Of a stretch of DNA of 64,000 nt, positions 11,600-22,863 are shown piece by piece. Source of the stretch: Capra hircus (Eukaryota; Chordata; Mammalia; Artiodactyla; Bovidae). Below the pieces are notes generated by a model. That model saw nothing but the letters and a program-made list of their open reading frames with translations, made no database searches and was not told the DNA's origin. The stretch is taken from positions 46,132,271 through 46,196,270 of the forward strand of contig NC_030827.1 of NCBI RefSeq assembly GCF_001704415.2, read 5' to 3'. Within the stretch, counting starts at the first letter, position 1, and the number at the start of each line of letters is the position of its first letter. Position numbers and translations under genes: made by a program.

Positions 11600-11890
11600 T
11601 TCTTTACTTCAATTCAATGAATTAAGGTAATGATCAAAGAATTAATTCAATCTCCACAAAGATAGGCATGCTATTAAAACCTCAATTATAGTGAACAAAA
11701 CTGAGGGACAGAGAGGCAGAACAGAGCCAAAATCATGGTAGTATTTGTAACAGCCACAGTTGTGGCAATAACTAACAGTCATCCAGTTCTTACCATGTGC
11801 ATTGTTTTAATAAATTCATTCAGCTATCCAGTCAAATAAAAGTTATTATTATGATCATTTTACAAGGAAATAACAGAAGCTCCATCCTAT
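11600..11890 (+). repeat. Probable MIR SINE remnants (two)
   Basis: 'aaactgagggacagagaggc' at 11699-11718 and, further on, 'tattattatgatcattttac' at 11844-11863 are typical MIR 3'-half words in sense orientation. They look like two adjacent diverged copies. Confidence 0.45.
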
Positions 11891-12847
11891 ACATGCTTTT
11901 ATAAGATGTTGGCTAGGATATGGATCAATGATTATATGTTACATCATCAGCATTCCTATCCAGAGAAAATATGTATTTATCTTTTAATTTAATGAATATT
12001 TCCCAAACAACTATTGTGCATGTAACTATTATTGCCCAGGGCTTCTGAACTGCTTTTACTTCATTCTATATTAAAAAAAAAAACTATTAAAAGTATATTA
12101 AAATTTTATAATAGTTTAATTACATCCATGCCAATTATACCCAAGTTTGCAGTCTACATATTTTAAATGACTCATATTAGTTTTTATTTATTGATATTCA
12201 TATTATTATGCATTTTATAGTCCATATGTATGTGAAGTTTACTATATAGCATAAAATCATAACTATTAACATCAATGCTTCGGCTTCTTCAAAATAAATA
12301 AGGTTTTGAGGGACATATTTTGCTCATTTCAGTCCTTTCTATTTTACCAGTCTTATAGAAAATCATTATGGATATTTGTACAATATATTTTAATTAGATT
12401 CCAATCCACTAAAGTATTTTATTCTAGAAAAGAGCAAAAAAGTCAGTTGGATTGTCTATGTTATGTGTATGTTAGAATATTTTTATTGCTAGCTAAAATA
12501 AAACTAACAAAAATCACACAGTCTCATGAATGTTGACTTCAAAGGAAATTGTCTCACATTAGCTTAAATTTTCTTTAAAGCAAATGTTAAATAAGGGCTG
12601 AAGAAGTAAATTTATTTGAGGAGAAAAAGTTAGTCACCAAAGTATTTTTGACATGAAAATGTGATAAAAGAATGACAGACTGATGTGAAAAAGAGGGTTT
12701 AGACATACACAGAAAGTATCTTCCACCATATGTTTATGTAATGAAGCCAAAAATCACTCAAATTGTTTTAGCTATAAGGAAAGCATTGTATTTAAAATAA
12801 GTATTCCTTATTTCAACTGAAATAATTCACCAAACTACTTTAGGTGT
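11891..12847. other. AT-rich unassigned stretch
   Basis: No gene or recognisable repeat. The open frame at 12306-12536 (+) has no known motif and biased AT-rich composition, and is treated as chance. Confidence 0.45.
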
Positions 12848-13350
12848 TCAGTTCAGTTCAGTCGCTCAGTCGTGTCCAACTCTTTGCGACTCCAAGAATC
12901 ACAGCACGCCAGGCCTCGCTGTCCATCACCAACTCCTGGAGTTCACTCAGACTCACGTCCATCGAGTCAGTGATGCCATCTAGCCATCTCATCCTCGGTT
13001 GTCCCCTTCTCCTCCTGCCCACAATCCCTCCCAGCATCAGAGTCTTTTCCAATACGTCAACTCTTCGCATGAGGTGGCCAAAGTACTGGAGTTTCCACTT
13101 TAGCATCATTCCTTCCAAAGAAATCCCAGGGCTGATCTCCTTCAGAATGGACTGGTTGGATCTCCCTGCAGTCTAAGGAACTCTCAAGAGTCTTCTCCAA
13201 CACCACAGTTTAAAAGCATCAATTCTTTGGTGCTCAGCCTTCTTCACAGTCCAACTCTCACATCCATACATGGCCACAGGAAAAACCATAGCCTTGACTA
13301 AACGGACCTTAGTTGGCAAAGTAATGTCTCTGCTTTTGAATATGATGTTA
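12848..13350 (-). mobile_element. BovB LINE 3' fragment, antisense
   Basis: Reverse-oriented BovB from the terminal 'ttcagttcagttcagtcgct' to 'gtaatgtctctgcttttgaa'. It is about 0.5 kb, 5' truncated and relatively well matched to the family. Confidence 0.94.
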
Positions 13351-13550
13351 CTATTTATCAAATACTGTGACAGCAACTTGGTGTATAAAATTATATCTAC
13401 TTGAAATGTTTAAATCTAGATTAAAAATATAACTATATGAAACATTATGAGATAATTTCAATACATATGTTTGAACAACTTATACCAATGAGTTTTAAGA
13501 AAGTAAAGGGAATAAAAGTAGCTGAAGGAGGGGTAATTCATCCAGTTTAT

Positions 13551-13558
13551 TGCATTAT
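13551..13558. repeat. Target-site duplication, low-coordinate copy (L1)
   Basis: tgcattat at 13551-13558 is repeated at 21755-21762 on the other side of the antisense L1. The following T-rich bases extend the similarity imperfectly. Confidence 0.65.
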
Positions 13559-16512
13559 CTTTTTTGTATAAATTTATTTATTTTAATTGGAAGTTAATTA
13601 CTTTACAATATTGTATTGGTTTTGCCATACATCAACACGAATCCACCACGGGTGTACATGCGTTCCCCATCCTGAACCCCCCTCCCACCTCCCTCCCCGT
13701 ACCATCCCTCTGCGTCATCCTGGTGCACCCGCCCCAAGCATCCAGTATCATGCATCAAACCTGGACTGGTGATTCATTTCATATATGATATTATAACTGT
13801 TTCTATGCCATTCTCCAAAATCATCCCACCCTCTCCCTCTCCCACAGAGTCCAAAAGACTGTTCTATACATCTGTGTCTCTTCTGCTATCTCACATACAG
13901 GGTTATCATTACCATCTTTCTAAATTCCATATATATGTGTTAGTATACTGTATTGGTGTTTTTCTTTCTGGTTTACTTCACGCTGTATAATTGGCTCCAG
14001 TTTCATCCACCTCATTAGAACTGATTCAAATGAATTCTTTTTAATGGCTGAGTAGTACTCCATTGTGTATATGTACCACAGCTTTCTTTTCCATTCATCT
14101 GCTGATGGACATCTAGGTTGCTTCTATGTCCTGGCTATTGTAAATAGCGCTGCAATGAACATTGGGTACATGTGTTTCTTTCAATTCTGGTTTGCTTGGT
14201 GAATATGCCCAGCAGTGGGATTGCTGGGTCATAAGGCAGTTCTATTTCCAGTTTTTTTTTGAAGGAATCTCCACATTGTTCTCCATAGTGGCTGTACTAG
14301 TTTGCATTCCCACCAACAGTGTAAGAGGGTTCCCTTTTCTCCACATCTTCTCCAGCATTTATTGCTTGTAGACTTTTGGATCGCAGCCATTCTGACTGGC
14401 GTGAAATGGTACCTCACTGTGATTTTGATTTGCTTTTCTCTAATAATGAATGATGTTAAGCATCTTTTCATGTGTTTGTTAGCCATCTGTATATCTTCTT
14501 TGGAGAAATTTCTGTTTTGTTCTTTGGTCCATTTTTTGATTGGGTCATTTAGTTTTCTGGAATTGAGCTGAAGGAGTTGCTTGTATATTTTTGAGATTAG
14601 CTCTTTGTCAGTTGCTTTATTTGCTATTATTTTCTCCCATTCCGAAGGCTGTCTTTTCACCTTGCTTATAGTTTCCTTTGTTGTGCAGAAGTTTTTAATT
14701 TTAATTAGGTCACATTTGTTTATTTTTGCTTTTATATCCAATATTCTTGGAGGTGGGTCATAGAGGATATTGCTGTGATTTATGTCAGAGAGTGTTTTGC
14801 CTATGTTCTCCTCTAGGAATTTTATAGTTTCTGGTCTTACATTTAGATATGTAATCCATTTTGAGTTTATTTTTGTGTATGGTGTTAGAAAGTGTTCTAG
14901 TTCCATTCTTTTACAAGTGGTTGACCAGTTTTCCCAGCACCACTTGTTAAAGAGATTGTCTTTTCTCCATTGTATATTCTTGCCTCCTTTGTCAAAGATA
15001 AGGTGTCCATAGGTGTGTGGACTTATCTCTGGGCTTTCTATTTTGTTTCATTAATCTATATTTCTGTCTTTGTGCCAGTACCATACTGTCTTGATGACTG
15101 TGGCTTTGTAGTAGAGCTTGAAGTCAGGCAGGATGATTCCTCCAGTTCCATTCATCTTTCTCAAGATTTCTTTGGCTATTCGAGGTTTTTTGTACTTCCA
15201 TACAAATTGTGAAATTATTTGTTCTAGATCTGTGAAAAATACCGTTGGTAGTTTGATAGGGATTGCATTGAATCTGTAGATTGCTTTGGGTAGTATACTC
15301 ATTTTCACTATGTTGATTCTTCTGATCCATGAACATGGTATATTTCTCCATCTATTAGTGTCCTCTTTGATTTATTTCATCAGTGTTTATAGTTTTCTAT
15401 ATATAGGTCTTTAGTTTCTTTAGGTAGATATATTCCTAAGTATTTTATTCTTTTCGTTGCAATGGTGAATGGAATTGTTTCCTTAATTTCTTTTTCTACT
15501 TTCTCATTATGAGTGTATAGGAATGCAAGGGATTTCTGTGTGTTGATTTTATATCCTGCAACTTTACTATATTCATTGATTAGCTCTAGTAATTTTCTGG
15601 TGGAGTCTTTAGGGTTTTCTATTAGAGGATCATGTCATCTGCAAACAGTGAGAGTTTTACTTCTTCTTTTCCAATTTGGATTTCTTTTATTTTATTTTAT
15701 TTTTTTTTTTGCTCTGATTGCTGTGGCCAAAACTTCCAGAACTATGTTGAATAGTAGCAGTGAAAGTGGGCACCCTTGTCTTGTTCCTGACTTTAGGGGA
15801 AATGCTTTCAATTTTTCACCATTGAAGATAATGTTTACTGTGGGTTTGTCATATATAGCTTTTATTATGTTGAGGTACGTTCCTTCTATGCCTGCTTTCT
15901 GGAGAATTTTTATCATAAATGGATGGTGAATTTTGTTAAAGTCTCTCTCTGTGTCTATTGAGATACTCATATGGCTTTTATTTTTCAATTTGTTAATGTG
16001 GAGCATTACATTGATTAATTTGTGGATATTGAAGAATCCTTGCATCCTGGGATAAAGCCCACTTGGTCATGGTGTATGATCTTTTTAATGTCTTGTTGGA
16101 TTCTGATTGCTAGAATTTTGTTAAGGATTTTTGCATCTATGTTCATCAGTGATATTGGCCTGTAGTTTTCTTTTTTTGTGGCATCTTTGTCAGGTTTTGG
16201 TATTAGGGTGATGGTGGCTTCCTAGAATGAGTTTGGAAGTTTACCTTCCTCTGTAATTTTCTGGAAGAGTTTGAGTAAGGATAGGTGTTAGCTCTTCTCG
16301 AAATCTTTGGTAGAATTCAGCTGTGAAGACATCTGGACCTGGGCTTTGGTTTGCTGGAAGATTTCTGACTACAGTTTCAATTACTGTGTTTGTGATGGGT
16401 CTGTTAAAGTTTTCTGTTTCTTCCTAGTTCAGTTTTGGAAAGTTGTATTTTTCTAAGAATTTGTCCATTTCTTTCAAGTTGTCCATTTTATTGGCATATA
16501 ATTGCTGACATT

Positions 16513-16523
16513 AGTCTCTTATG
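16513..16523. repeat. Target-site duplication (BOV-A2), left copy
   Basis: agtctcttatg here is repeated exactly at 16786-16796, flanking the SINE inside L1 ORF2. Confidence 0.95.
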
Positions 16524-16785
16524 GGAGAAAGCAATGGCAACCCACTCCAGTACTCTTGCCTGGAAAATCCCATGGATGAAGGAGACTGGTAGGCTGCAGC
16601 CCATGGAGTCGCTAAGAGTCGGGCATGACTGAGCGACTTCATTTTCACTTTCATGCATTGGAGAACGAAATGGAAACACACTCCAGTGTTCTTGCCTGGA
16701 GAATCCCAGGGACGGCGGAGCCTGGGGGGCTGCCATCTATGGGGTCGCACAGAGTCGGACACAACTGAAGCGAGTTAGCAGCAGC
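16524..16785 (+). mobile_element. BOV-A2 SINE inserted in L1 ORF2
   Basis: Two BovA monomers in tandem: each has a 'ccactccagt', a 'cttgcctgg' and a 'gagtcggaca'-like block, and the element ends cgagttagcagcagc. It has an exact 11-bp target duplication. It sits in opposite orientation to the host L1, after roughly codon 413 of ORF2, between the endonuclease and RT domains. It must be younger than the L1. Confidence 0.96.
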
Positions 16786-18051
16786 AGTCTCTTATGATCC
16801 TTTGTATTTCTGTGTTGTCTATTGTGGTCTCTCCATTTTCATTTCTAATTTTATTGATTTGATTTTTCTCCCTTTGTTTCTTGATGTGTCTGGCTAATGG
16901 TTTGTCAATTTCATTTATGCTTTCAAAGAACCAGATTTCAGCTTTGTTGTTTTTGCTATGGTCACCTTTTTTTTTTTTTTTTTGCTTTTATTTCTGCCCT
17001 AATTTTTAAGATTTCTTTCCTTCTACTAACTCTGGGTTTCTTCATTTCTTCCTTTTCTAGTTGCTTTAGGTGTAGAGTGAGGTTATTTATTTGACTTTTT
17101 CCTTGTTTCTTGAGGTATGCCTCTATTGCTATGAACCTTCCCCTTAGGACTGCCTTTACAGTGTCTCACAGGTTTTGGGTTGTTGTATTTTCATTTTCAT
17201 TAGTTTCTATGCATATTTTGATTTCTTTTTTTTTTTTATTTCTTCTGTGATTTGTTGGTTACTCAGCAGCATGTTGTTCAGCCTCCATATGTTGGAATGT
17301 TTAATAGTTTTTCTCCTGTAATTGAGATTTAATCTTACTGCATTGTGGTCAGAAACTATGCTTGGAATGATTTCAATTTTTTTGGAATTTACCAAGGCTA
17401 TATTTATGGCCCAGGATGTGATCTATCCTGGAGAAATTTCCATATGTGCTTGAGAAAAAGGTGAAATTCATTGTTTTGGGGTGAAATGTCCTATAGATAT
17501 CAATTAGGTCTAACTGGTCTATTGTATCATTTGAAGTTTGTGTTTCCTTGTTAATTTTCTGTTTAGGTGATCTACCCATAGGTGTGAGTGTGGTATTAAA
17601 GTCTCTCAGTATTATTGTTTTATTGTTAATTTCCCCTTTCAGACGTGTTAGCATTTGTCTTACATATTGTAGTGCTCCTATGTTGGGTATATATATAACT
17701 GTTATATCTTCTTCTTGGATTGATCATTTGATCATTATGTAGTGCCCTTCTTTGTCTCTTTTCACAGCCTTTGTTTTAAAGTCTATTTTATCTGATATGA
17801 GTATTGCTACTCCTGCTTTCTTTTGGTCTCTATTTGCATGGAATATCTTTTTCTAGACCTTCACTTTAAGTCTGTATGTGTCCCTTGTTTTGAGGTGGGT
17901 ATCTTATAGACAACATATATAGGGGTCTTGTTTTTGTAACCATTCAGACAGTCTTTTTCTTTTGGTTGGGGCATTCAGCCCATTTATGTTTCAGGTAATT
18001 ATTGGTAAGTATGATCCTGTTGCCATTTACTTTATTGTTTTGGGCTAGAGT

Positions 18052-19005
18052 TTATACACCCTTTTTGTGTTTCCTGTCTAGAGAAGATCCTTTAGCATTT
18101 GTTGGAGAGCTGGTTTGGAAGTGTTGAATTCTCTCAGCTTTTGCTTGTCTGTAAAGCTTTTGATTTCTCCTTCATATTTGAATGAGATCCTTGCTGGGTA
18201 AAGTAATCTGGGCTGTAGGTTATTTTCCTTCATCACTTTAAGTATGTCTTCCCATTCCCTCTTAGCCTGAAGAGTTTCTATTGAAAGATCGGCTGTTATC
18301 CTTATGGGAATCCCCTTGTGTGTTATTTGGCATTTTTCCCTTGCTGCTTTTAATATTTGTTCTTTGTGTTTGATCTTTGTTAATTTGATTAATATGTGTC
18401 TTGGGGAGTTTCACCTTGGGTTTATCCTATTTGGGACTCTCTGAGTATCTTGGACTTGGGTGATTATTTCCTTCCCCATTTTAGGGAAGTTTTCAACTAT
18501 TATCTCTTCAAGTATTTTATCATGGACTTTCTTTTTGTTTTCTTCTTCTGGGGCTCCTATGATTTGAACGTTGGTGCATTTAACATTGTCCCAGAGGTCT
18601 CTTGAGATTGTAGTCATTTCTTTTAATTAGTTTTTCTTTTTTCCTCTCTGATTCATTTATTTCTACCATTCTATCTTCTAATTCACTAATCCTATCTTCT
18701 GCCTCCATTATTCTACTATATGTTCCCTCCAGAGTGTTTTTGATCTCATTTATTGCATTATTAATTATATATTGACTATAGTTTATTTCTTCTAGCTCCT
18801 TGTTAAACCTTTTTTGCATCTTCTCAATCCTTGTCTCCAGGCTATTTATCTGTGATTCCATTTTGATTTCAAGATTTTGGATCATTTTCACTATCATTAT
18901 GCGGATTCCTTTCTCAGGTAGATTCCCTATCTCTTCCTCTTTTGTTTGGTTTGGTGGGCATTTATCCTGTTCCTTTACCTGCTGGGTATTCCTCTGTCTC
19001 TTCAT
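18052..19005 (-). pseudogene. L1 ORF1 (RNA-binding coiled-coil protein), frameshifted
   Basis: ORF1p packages L1 RNA as a trimer. The likely start is the ATG at 19005, giving MKRQRNTQQ, the usual ruminant ORF1 beginning. Residues about 45-130 are a coiled coil with heptad-like spacing (NSLETRIEKMQ, AEDRISELEDRM). A frameshift near 18600 moves the RRM-like domain (IIGAPEEE and RVPNRINPR) into another frame, and the C-terminal domain follows to a probable stop at 18054-18052. The 954-bp span is close to the normal length of about 320 codons. The stop position is inferred. Confidence 0.85.
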
Positions 19006-19552
19006 CTTGTTTATATTGCTGTGTTTGGGGTGGCCTTTCTGTATTCTGGCAGTTTGTGGAGTTCTCTTTATTGTGGAGTTTCCTCACTGTGGGTGGGATT
19101 GTACGAGTGGCTTGTCAAGTTTTCCTGGTTAGGGAAGCTTGCATCAGTGTTCTGGTGGGTGGAGCTGGATTTCTTCTCTCTGGAGTACAATGAAGTGTCC
19201 AGTAATGAGTTATGAGATGTCAGTCAGTTTGGAGTGACTTTGGGCAGCCTGTATATTGAAGCTCAGGGCTGTGTTCCTGTGTTGCTGGAGAATTTGTGTG
19301 GTATGTCTTGCTCTGTAACTTATTGGCCCTTGAGTGGTCCTTGGTTTCAGGGTAGGTATAGAGGCATTTGATGAGCACCTGTCAATTAATGTTCCCTGGA
19401 GTCAAGAGTTCTCTGGTGTTCTCAGGATCTGGACTTAAGCTTCCTGTTTCTGGTTTTCAATCTTATTTTTAAAGTAGCCTCAAGACTTCTGCATCTATAC
19501 AGCACCTTTGATAAAACATCTAGGTTAAAGATGAAAAGTTTCTCCATAGTGA

Positions 19553-19975
19553 GGGACACCCAGAGAGGTTCACAGAGTTACATGGAGAAGAGAAGAGGGA
19601 GGTGGAATTTAGAGATGACCCAAATGAGATGAGGTGGAATCAAAAGAGGAGAGAGCAAGCTAGACAGTAATCACTTCCTTATGTGCACTCCACAGTCTGG
19701 ACCATTCAGAGATGTTCACGGAGTTATACAGAGGAAATAAGAGGGAGGAAGGAGACAGAGGTGGCCTGGAGGATAAAGGGAGGAATCAAAAGGAGAGAGA
19801 TCTAGCCAGTAATCAGTTCCCTAAGTGTTCTCCACCGTCTGAAACACACAAAGAGATTCACAGAGATTGGTAGAGAAGAGAAGGGCGAGGGAAGAGATAG
19901 AGGTGACCTGGTGGAAAAAAAGGAGAGTCCAAAGGGGGAGAGAGCAGTCAAGCCAGTAATCTCACTCCCAAGTAA
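19553..19975. repeat. Tandem repeat, three units of about 145 bp, in L1 5' UTR
   Basis: The word cagagaggttcacagagtta recurs in diverged form near 19707 and 19849, each time followed by a gaagagggagg-like run, a gaggtggc/gaggtgacc block and a cc(a/g)tctg(g/a)a boundary. Spacing is 142-146 bp. Confidence 0.85.
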
Positions 19976-20120
19976 AAATGGGTACTGAATATTGGGTTCT
20001 TAAAGGTAGAAAGTTGATAAATACCAAAAAGCAATGATTAATAATCTAGAATAGAAGTTTGATTTTCAAAAATACAATATTAAAGAAAAGAAAAAAAAAC
20101 AAAGACTCAAAAATTATAAA

Positions 20121-20140
20121 ATATATATATATATATATAT
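20121..20140. repeat. (TA)n microsatellite
   Basis: A run of alternating at inside the L1 5' UTR. Confidence 0.9.
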
Positions 20141-20500
20141 GAAGTGTGCTTTAAAAAATAGGGTCTCTTTTTTTTTTTGCAAAGTAATAGTAGGTTATAA
20201 AAATGAAAGTTAAAGGAGTAATAGAGTACATAAAATTTTAAAAAAAATATATAAAATTAAGAGTGATAGTAAAAATATACCTGGAACTTTCTCTGATGTT
20301 GTTGTCAGCAGTGTGGGGTCAGTTCTTTTTCAGATAGTTCCTTGGTCCGGCTTATATTTCTCAAGATCTATAGGCCCTTTCCTATGTAGTTGGTACTAAC
20401 TATAAGGTTTTAATCCATTGCACCTGTCACTTCCAAGGCGGTTCCCTCTGTTTTAGCTTCTTCTGTTTGCTGGTCTCTTCAATGTCTAATTTCTGCCCTG

Positions 20501-20517
20501 ACACAAGGGGGCGGTAG
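20501..20517 (+). promoter_or_regulatory. CTCF-like motif in L1 5' UTR
   Basis: acacaagggggcggtag is close to the CTCF core (ccaccagggggcgctag), differing at three positions by eye. Binding is not shown. Confidence 0.4.
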
Positions 20518-20890
20518 TGGACACTTTTTTAGGCTCACTTGTTCAGTCGTGCTGTGGGGAGGGAGGGACGCTGCAAACAAATAACACTGGCATGTGCTCT
20601 CAGTGTCTCAGCCACAATAGGCCTGCCCTTGCTCACGATGTGTGTGCCCTCCCTGCCCACACAGCTCAGGCTCTAGGTTGCTCTGCTGGGAACCATCCGA
20701 GGCCGGCCCTGGGCTGCATGCACATCCCAGGTCTAAGCTGCTCAGGTTCAGGTACTTGGGTAGTCCTCAGAGGCGCAGACTCGGTTGGGCCTATGTTTTG
20801 TGCCCTTCCCAGGTCTGAGCATCTCAGGTGACCAGGTGTTTGGCGAGTACAGTCTCTGTGACTTATCACCTCCCCCTTCCCTGCCCCTGG

Positions 20891-20930
20891 GTTTTCTGGG
20901 TGTACAACCAGTTTTCTGGGTGTACAACTG
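20891..20930. repeat. 20-bp tandem duplication
   Basis: gttttctgggtgtacaacca is followed immediately by a copy that differs only at its last two bases. Confidence 0.95.
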
Positions 20931-21762
20931 GCACACCTTCTCAGGCAGATGTTGACCATCCAGAATCCCAAGAAGTCTTAGTTAGCAAATAAGCCTGCTT
21001 GCAGTTTGGTAGTTAATGTCTCTCTGGGGCCGCAATTGCCCCCTTCCAGCTCTCACTGCCTGTCACCGGACGGGGATGGTCTGCAGCTGGCTAGCTCTGT
21101 TCAGTCCTTTGCTCTGTGAGAGGGCCTGATGGTGTTTAGATTAGGGTTTTTTTGTGTAGCTCTAGTCAGTCCTGAGTTCTGTGAGTGGGCCTGGCAGTGT
21201 CTTAGGTTAGGGCTTTTCGCGTGGTAACTTTCCCACAGTCTGGTTTGCTAGCCCAAGTTAGTTCCCTCAGATTGCCCTTGGGGCATTCAGGCTGGGTCCT
21301 TACTCTAAGCAATGCAGCCCGCGCCTCCCTGCCCAGCCCCCACTTGCTAGTGGTGGATGCAGGCGACTGCGCTGCTTCTCCACTGGGGGAGTTACCGTTG
21401 GGCACATAATCTGTGGGTTTTAATTACTTATTTTTCCTCCCAGTTATGTTGTCCTCTATGGTTCCAAGGCTTGCCACAGACTCAGCAGTGAGAGTGTTTC
21501 CTGGTGTTTGGAAACTTCTCTCTTTTTAAGACTCCCTTCCTGGGACGAGCTCCATCCCTATCTCTTTTGTCTTTTATATTTTTTCCTACCTCCTTTCAAA
21601 GAGAATGGGCTGCTTTTCTGGGTGCTGGATGTCCTTTGCCGGCATTGAGAGGTTGTTTGGTGGAATTTACTCAGCGTTTAAATGTTCTTTTGATGAATTT
21701 GTGGGGGAGAAAGTGGTCTCCCTGTCCTATTTCTCCACCATCTTAGGACCACCCTGCATTAT

Positions 21763-22115
21763 TTTTAATAGCTAATATAAGTAGATGTTTATCATATGCC
21801 ATTCATTTAGATGAACTGTCTATATTCATTTTCTTGTTTAATCCTCAATGTGAAACATCATAAGATCAATTACTACTACTGCAATTATTGCTATTGTATC
21901 ATATCCTTAGTTTGTAATGAGGAATATGTGGATTAGAAAGATTTGATGTCTTTTCCATGTGGACAGTGGAGCAGAGATCATAAACCGCAGTCATCTAATC
22001 CCGCATTTGGATAACACATTATCCAAAGTATGAATTACAATTAGAGTTGAGAATGAAAGAGTTGTGGATACTATTTGCTCTGTTGATGATGATGTTGATA
22101 ATTAATAGTGTGTAT
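21763..22115 (+). repeat. Probable MIR SINE within unique flank
   Basis: From about 21775 to 22010 the order 'cttgtttaatcctcaatgtg', 'tttgtaatgaggaatatg' and 'acagtggagcagagatcata' follows MIR sense order (tttaatcctcac, atgaggaaactgag, agtggcagagcc). The remainder is unassigned. Confidence 0.55.
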
Positions 22116-22657
22116 CAGTTCAGTTAAATTCAGGCATTCAGTCGTGTCCAATTCTTTGCGACCCCTTGAATCGCAGCACGCCCGGCCTCCCTGTCCATCA
22201 CCAACTCCCAGAGTTTACCCAAACTCATGTCCGTCGAGTCAGTGATGCCATCCAACCATCTCATTCTCTGTCATCCACTTCTCCTCCTGCCCCCAGTTCC
22301 TCCCAGCATCAGGGTCTTTTCCAATGAGTCAACTCTTCGCATGAGGTGGCCAAAGTACTGGAGTTTCAGCTTTAGCATCATTCCTTCCAAAGAACACCCA
22401 GGACTGATCTCCTTTAGAATTAACTGGTTGGGTCTCCTTGCAGTCCAAGGGACTCTCAAGAGTCTTCTCCAATACCACAGTTCAAAAGCATCAATTCTTC
22501 AGTGCTCAGCTTTCTTCACAGTCCAACTCTCACATTTATACATGACCACTGAAAAAACCATAGCCTTGACTAGATGAACCTTTGTTGGCAAAGTAATGTC
22601 TCTGCTTTTTAATATTCTATCTAGGTTGGTCATAACTTTCCTTTCAAGGAATAAGTG
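22116..22657 (-). mobile_element. BovB LINE 3' fragment, antisense
   Basis: Reverse-oriented BovB from its terminal tag (gtcgtgtccaattctttgcg) to 'ctaggttggtcataactttc'. It is diverged and non-coding. Confidence 0.93.
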
Positions 22658-22863
22658 TATGGTATTGTGCAAATGGGTGTAGGAAAAAAATAGATAATAC
22701 AGTAAAATAGAAAGTCACTCCAGGAATGTATAAAGACATAAATTATTGCAGCATGTGCAGGAAAGAAACATATTTTTAATCTTCCATGAAAGTATTGTAA
22801 GAAGATAACTTTAGCAAGTTGCATAGTTAGAAAGTAAAACAGGTAACTGTGCAATAATCAAAC

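Larger units (their letters stand above)
13920..18026 (-). pseudogene. L1 ORF2 (endonuclease-reverse transcriptase), broken
   Basis: ORF2 protein nicks target DNA and reverse transcribes L1 RNA. Start codon ATG at 18026-18024 opens the endonuclease frame with NINGLNAP soon after. Endonuclease words DFNT and SRIDHI lie at about 17430-17620. The RT catalytic box FADD is intact at 15631-15645. Near the C-terminus a CX3CX7HX4C zinc-knuckle pattern is visible at 14304-14357, and the frame ends at a stop at 13922-13920. Subtracting the SINE and its duplicated target leaves about 1278 codons, the normal L1 length. Frameshifts and stops split it into pieces (for example 14229-14906, 15692-16045 and 17373-17654), so no full protein can be made. 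Confidence 0.9.
13559..21754 (-). mobile_element. Near full-length bovine-type LINE-1, antisense
   Basis: The element reads right to left. The 5' end is near 21754 (reverse complement begins gtggtcctaagatggtggag), followed by a 5' UTR of about 2.7 kb, ORF1 (18052-19005), ORF2 (13920-18026) and a 3' UTR ending in the poly(A), seen here as T-rich sequence near 13559. Both ends and flanking tgcattat repeats are present, so this is one complete insertion. It is inactive because both ORFs are frameshifted or stopped and a BOV-A2 SINE sits in ORF2. Length is about 8.2 kb including the SINE, as expected for ruminant L1. Confidence 0.93.
19006..21754 (-). promoter_or_regulatory. L1 5' UTR with internal promoter region
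   Basis: In L1 the 5' UTR carries the internal promoter. Here it is about 2.7 kb and markedly more GC- and CpG-rich at 20500-21420 than anything nearby (for example ggccggccc and accggacgggg). It contains three tandem units of about 145 bp (19553-19975), a 20-bp direct duplication (20891-20930) and a duplicated block of about 65 bp (21098-21225). Promoter function is inferred from family knowledge. Confidence 0.8.

Noticed and set aside
12844..13176. A 110-codon + strand frame that recurs at 22227, 36373 and 63009
   Set aside because: It is the reverse strand of the BovB 3' region, not a gene family.
13564..19215. Many + strand open frames over 60 codons (for example 13769-13990, 15513-15929, 18800-19132)
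   Set aside because: They are the antisense shadow of L1 ORF1/ORF2; the coding signal is on the minus strand.
19553..19975. CRISPR-like regularly spaced repeats
   Set aside because: Units are tandem, about 145 bp and diverged, without short repeats and unique spacers; the genome is mammalian.
20666..20971. 101-codon minus-strand frame in GC-rich DNA
   Set aside because: Located in the L1 5' UTR, upstream of ORF1; GC-rich composition lengthens chance frames.
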